Source: Didymodactylos carnosus
Lineage: Eukaryota > Rotifera > Eurotatoria > Philodinida > Philodinidae
Reading direction: 5' to 3'
Length of the DNA stretch: 33,612 nucleotides
Assembly: GCA_905250885.1 (NCBI GenBank)
Contig: CAJNOQ010001283.1
Coordinates: 1 to 33,612 of the forward strand
A model generated the notes under the pieces. That model saw only the letters and a program-made list of their open reading frames with translations, was not told where the DNA came from and did no database searches. Shown one piece after another: positions 31,247 to 33,612 of this stretch. Made by a program: the position numbers and the translations under genes. Positions within the stretch are counted from its first letter, which is position 1; each line of letters begins with the position of its first letter.

Positions 31247-31781
31247 ATGATCAAAACTCTTCCAGAATATAAAATCAATAATCAAACCATCTTGCAAGAG
31301 CAATATGATGAAAATTATGAGCCAACGTCGGAAGAAATCAAAGAGTATGCAGTTTATATCGGCATTGATCCTGAGAAGGTTTGACTGTTTGATTTCTCTC
31401 TCTCACATACTACTTCTCATCTGATACTTACTGACAAATGCGACAATTCTAGGAACCTCATTTGATGTGGTTAGCAAAGGAAGGTATTATGAAGCCACTG
31501 CCATCTGGTTGGAAGCCATGTCTAGATGAAAAGGGTATTGCTAAAAGACGCGAACACCCACGAATCGCGTCTTTTAGCAATACCCACATGAAAATGAAGA
31601 ATTGTACTATTTTAATTTCGATACTGGGAAATCATCTTGGGATCATCCATGTGATGAAATATATAAAGGAAGAGTACAGGAAGAAAGGTATATAGGATGC
31701 GATCGACGCAGTTATCTTTTTAAGGAAAAAGGAAGAATTGAGAAAAGCCAACAATCATTCAAAATTGTGAAAACCAGTTGA
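31247..31781 (+). CDS. CEP164-like N-terminal WW-domain gene, interrupted by a hairpin
   Basis: Exon 1 (31247-31378) encodes 44 residues including [21 protein letters not shown] 74-nt intron (GTTTGA...TTCTAG) leads to exon 2 from 31453: [26 protein letters not shown], then a 53-nt perfect palindrome (31533-31585), then [20 protein letters not shown]. This follows the N-terminus of CEP164, the distal-appendage protein of mother centrioles whose WW region recruits TTBK2 for cilium formation. Excluding exactly the palindrome keeps the frame, giving 135 residues to a TGA at 31779-31781. Leaving it in, or removing its internal GT-AG span, breaks the frame. Family members are far longer (over 1000 aa). 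So the gene either continues through a donor at about 31687 (AG|GTATAT) into exons beyond the window, or is truncated. It may be a pseudogene. Confidence 0.7.
31533..31585. repeat. Perfect 53-nt hairpin inserted in the WW exon
   Basis: 21-bp arms (31533-31553 and 31565-31585; outer end GGGTATTGCTAAAAG) are exact reverse complements around an 11-nt loop. The arm plus part of the loop recurs at 3548-3573. No target duplication flanks it: left AAAA, right ACAT. It contains a GT (31534) and an AG (31575-31576), but that 43-nt span is the wrong length to restore frame. Confidence 0.95.
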
Positions 31782-31948
31782 TTTTCTCGTTTATTCAATC
31801 CCACTTACTCTTGAATTGTATTTTACTAAAATTTCTGGAAACCTTAGGTTTTTATAAAAACGTGATATTCTGGATATGTCGCGCTGGTGACCATTTTCTT
31901 TATTTTAGCCGTATTTATTAAATGTGTACAGGCATATTTCAACTTCTG

Positions 31949-33283
31949 CACTGTAAAAAAAAATGCGTGCTTAGAAGTGTTCTTCTTAGAAACCGCTTTT
32001 CAGCGGAACACTTTTCGAAAAGATTACTTTTAAAATGGCGAGGAGAAGCCCATTTTTGAAGTGATCCATAGCAGAAAACTTTTGAAAGGCTTCACTGTTC
32101 GACGTTAGAAGCAAAAGAACACGTCTGAAACTATGGGGTCATAGAACACTAATAAAAACAAATCTCTTTTGAAGTGGCAAGATGAGGAGCATTTTAAACT
32201 GGTTTTACCGTGAACACTTTTTGAAGAAATGCTCTTTTACAAAGCTGCAGAAGAAAACACTAACACACTTTGATGAAAACGTTATTAGCTTCCATTGAAT
32301 GAATTTCTACTATACATCTATGAAAAATAAATATTTTTTGAACATAGTATACACCATTCGACCCCTCACCGGAAGGCGAACCTCTTGACCTACATGTAAA
32401 ACCTTCGTGGAATAGTTAGTAGTATGAGCGCTTAAGCATTTAATGACTTTGTTTAACCTGAAATTTTGAATCTTAAAAATAAAGGTGTATTTAGCTCATT
32501 CTGCTTTATGTTTGTCGCTTATAAATATAAATTGTTTCATGTATAATTTATCTAACTCTCTACTTTGTTTCAAAAAACTTTACGCGGATGAGCAATTTTT
32601 TTTCATTTTCTGTTGTTGTTTTTGTACAATTATACGCTTAAAGAAACTTTCTGGACGAAATAGCCTAGGTATTCGAGTCGTTGCTGCTTCAAAGCTGAAG
32701 TAAGTTCCACTGCACCTTAGTCATTTTTTATCTGTTGTCCTATAACTGTCAGCTTTGGTCGTTTTCATTATTATAGCATTAAGAGCAACATTTTTGGCGT
32801 AGAGATTATCGCGTTAGGTGGTCTCATTATTTCTTGTATTCTACGCCAAAAAACCTGTCTGTTGCTCTTAATGCTATAATAATGAAAACGACCAATGCTC
32901 GCAGTTACAGGACAACAGATAAAAAAATGACTAAGGTGCAGTGGAGCCTACCTCAGCTTTGAAGCAGCAAAGACTCGAATAATATACAATCCCTTTTGCC
33001 AAGGAATAATACATTTTGAAAATACTATGCAATATTTCGACTAGAAAAGCGCTTCAAGTAGAGGTACTTACAAAAATGTGATGAGAAACAATACTTTTTA
33101 AACTGCACCTGAAAAGAACGGTTCCTATTCTTCAGGCTTCTTTTTTGAAATGCTTTTAAAAATATTCCAGGTGAGAACACTTTTTGAAAGTGCTCCTCAG
33201 AGTAGCATTTTAAAACCGCTCCAAAAAGGAAGAATGATAATTAGGAATTGTGCTTTTTAGATACGCATATTTTTTTTACAGTG
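31949..33283. mobile_element. 1.3-kb DNA element with CACTGTAAAAAAA termini
   Basis: The left end CACTGTAAAAAAAAATGCGTG and the inverted right end (CACTGTAAAAAAAATATGCGT read on the minus strand) are terminal inverted repeats. Subterminal words such as GAACACTTTTTGAA recur in both halves (near 32212 and 33175). The interior is non-coding and hosts a second inverted-repeat element at 32671-32980. Superfamily and target duplication are not clear. Confidence 0.65.
32671..32980. mobile_element. Nested foldback element with ~135-bp arms
   Basis: Arms at 32671-32803 and 32840-32980 pair nearly throughout. Shared blocks are ATTCGAGTC, GCTGCTTCAAAGCTGA, CACTGCACCTTAGTCATTTT, TCTGTTGTCCT and GCATTAAGAGCAACA. 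The loop is 36 nt. One arm has a small insertion near the loop. It sits inside the 1.3-kb CACTGT element. Confidence 0.85.
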
Positions 33284-33612
33284 TACCCTTTGCAAACAAG
33301 AAACAGACAATCGTGTAAGCGTAACAGTTTTTTAAATCAAGCGTTTGTGATTAGTTTCTAGAGCAGATACTGTATTATATGAACACATTATGAAATGAAT
33401 AATTTCTACAATTAATCCCCAGTTTCATGATTTAGGAAGTACTTTTGGGGTGAACTTGAGGTGCACGCAGGGCAAGCTTACGGTGAAAAAATGGTCAATT
33501 GATCATCGAAAAAATACATCAGTCAACCGCTGGATTTTTGACAACGCTGTTTTGGAGTCAGCATATGTATTTAAGAACCAAATAATATTTCAAAAGAATT
33601 TGAAAATTTTCC
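33284..33612. other. No gene seen at window end
   Basis: A possible acceptor (TTTCATGATTTAG at about 33436) is followed by a short, GC-richer stretch. This could be a further exon of the CEP164-like gene, but I cannot recognise its translation. Confidence 0.3.

Noticed and set aside
31534..31576. Canonical 43-nt GT-AG mini-intron inside the CEP164 hairpin
   Set aside because: Removing it gives the wrong phase and a TGA within five codons. Only removal of a span congruent to 53 nt modulo 3 restores the WW domain.
31462..31695. 77-codon frame reading through the CEP164 hairpin
   Set aside because: After the palindrome it is in the wrong frame relative to the conserved WW sequence, so this translation is not a credible product.
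1..33612. CRISPR array or bacterial operon features
   Set aside because: No regularly spaced direct repeats. Spliceosomal introns, a eukaryotic tRNA and animal genes exclude a prokaryotic origin.

Overview
This window looks like AT-rich animal nuclear DNA. The genes have short spliceosomal GT-AG introns (62-74 nt where no insertion is present) and encode metazoan proteins: an aminergic GPCR, a tetraspanin, an MIT-domain protein and a CEP164-like WW protein. Long stretches are packed with small inverted-repeat transposons. The short introns, AT-richness and a MULE/SWIM transposase tail of the kind I associate with rotifers make a bdelloid rotifer or a related small invertebrate my best guess. 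That is inference, not proof.

Layout. 0-6.2 kb is a transposon and pseudogene graveyard. It holds a decayed LINE reverse transcriptase, a TIR element rich in TCTTATAAGA, and a roughly 2.7 kb inverted duplication carrying MMTAG2-like gene fragments. One arm of that duplication is split by a hAT transposon with a perfect 8-bp target duplication. Three foldback elements follow. 8.1-8.7 kb holds an orphan 193-aa membrane protein gene (minus strand). 11.1-11.7 kb holds a small two-exon MIT-domain gene (minus). 13.0-13.3 kb is a hAT-type MITE with an 8-bp target duplication. 13.9-16.5 kb is a complete four-exon histamine H1-like receptor gene (minus, 698 aa); its second intron contains an intact tRNA-Trp(CCA) gene and a short TIR repeat. 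16.6-18.1 kb carries an element built of AGTACTCAT palindromes and a MULE-like element with a SWIM/AT-hook transposase tail. 18.1-29.3 kb has no gene I can support, only MITEs (a mariner type at 21.0 kb and a CACTAGTGG-ended element at 21.7 kb with another nested inside) and microsatellites. 29.3-30.2 kb is a three-exon tetraspanin gene (minus, 256 aa). It is divergently arranged with a CEP164-like WW-domain gene (plus) at 31.2 kb, whose WW exon is interrupted by a perfect 21-bp-arm hairpin. A 1.3-kb TIR element with a second hairpin nested in it closes the window.

The genes are functionally unrelated (amine signalling, membrane organisation, ESCRT-type trafficking, centriole/cilium), so I see no operon or pathway logic. 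The most unusual features are the 53-nt palindrome in the CEP164-like exon, which has a near-identical half copy about 28 kb away, and the tRNA gene inside the GPCR intron.
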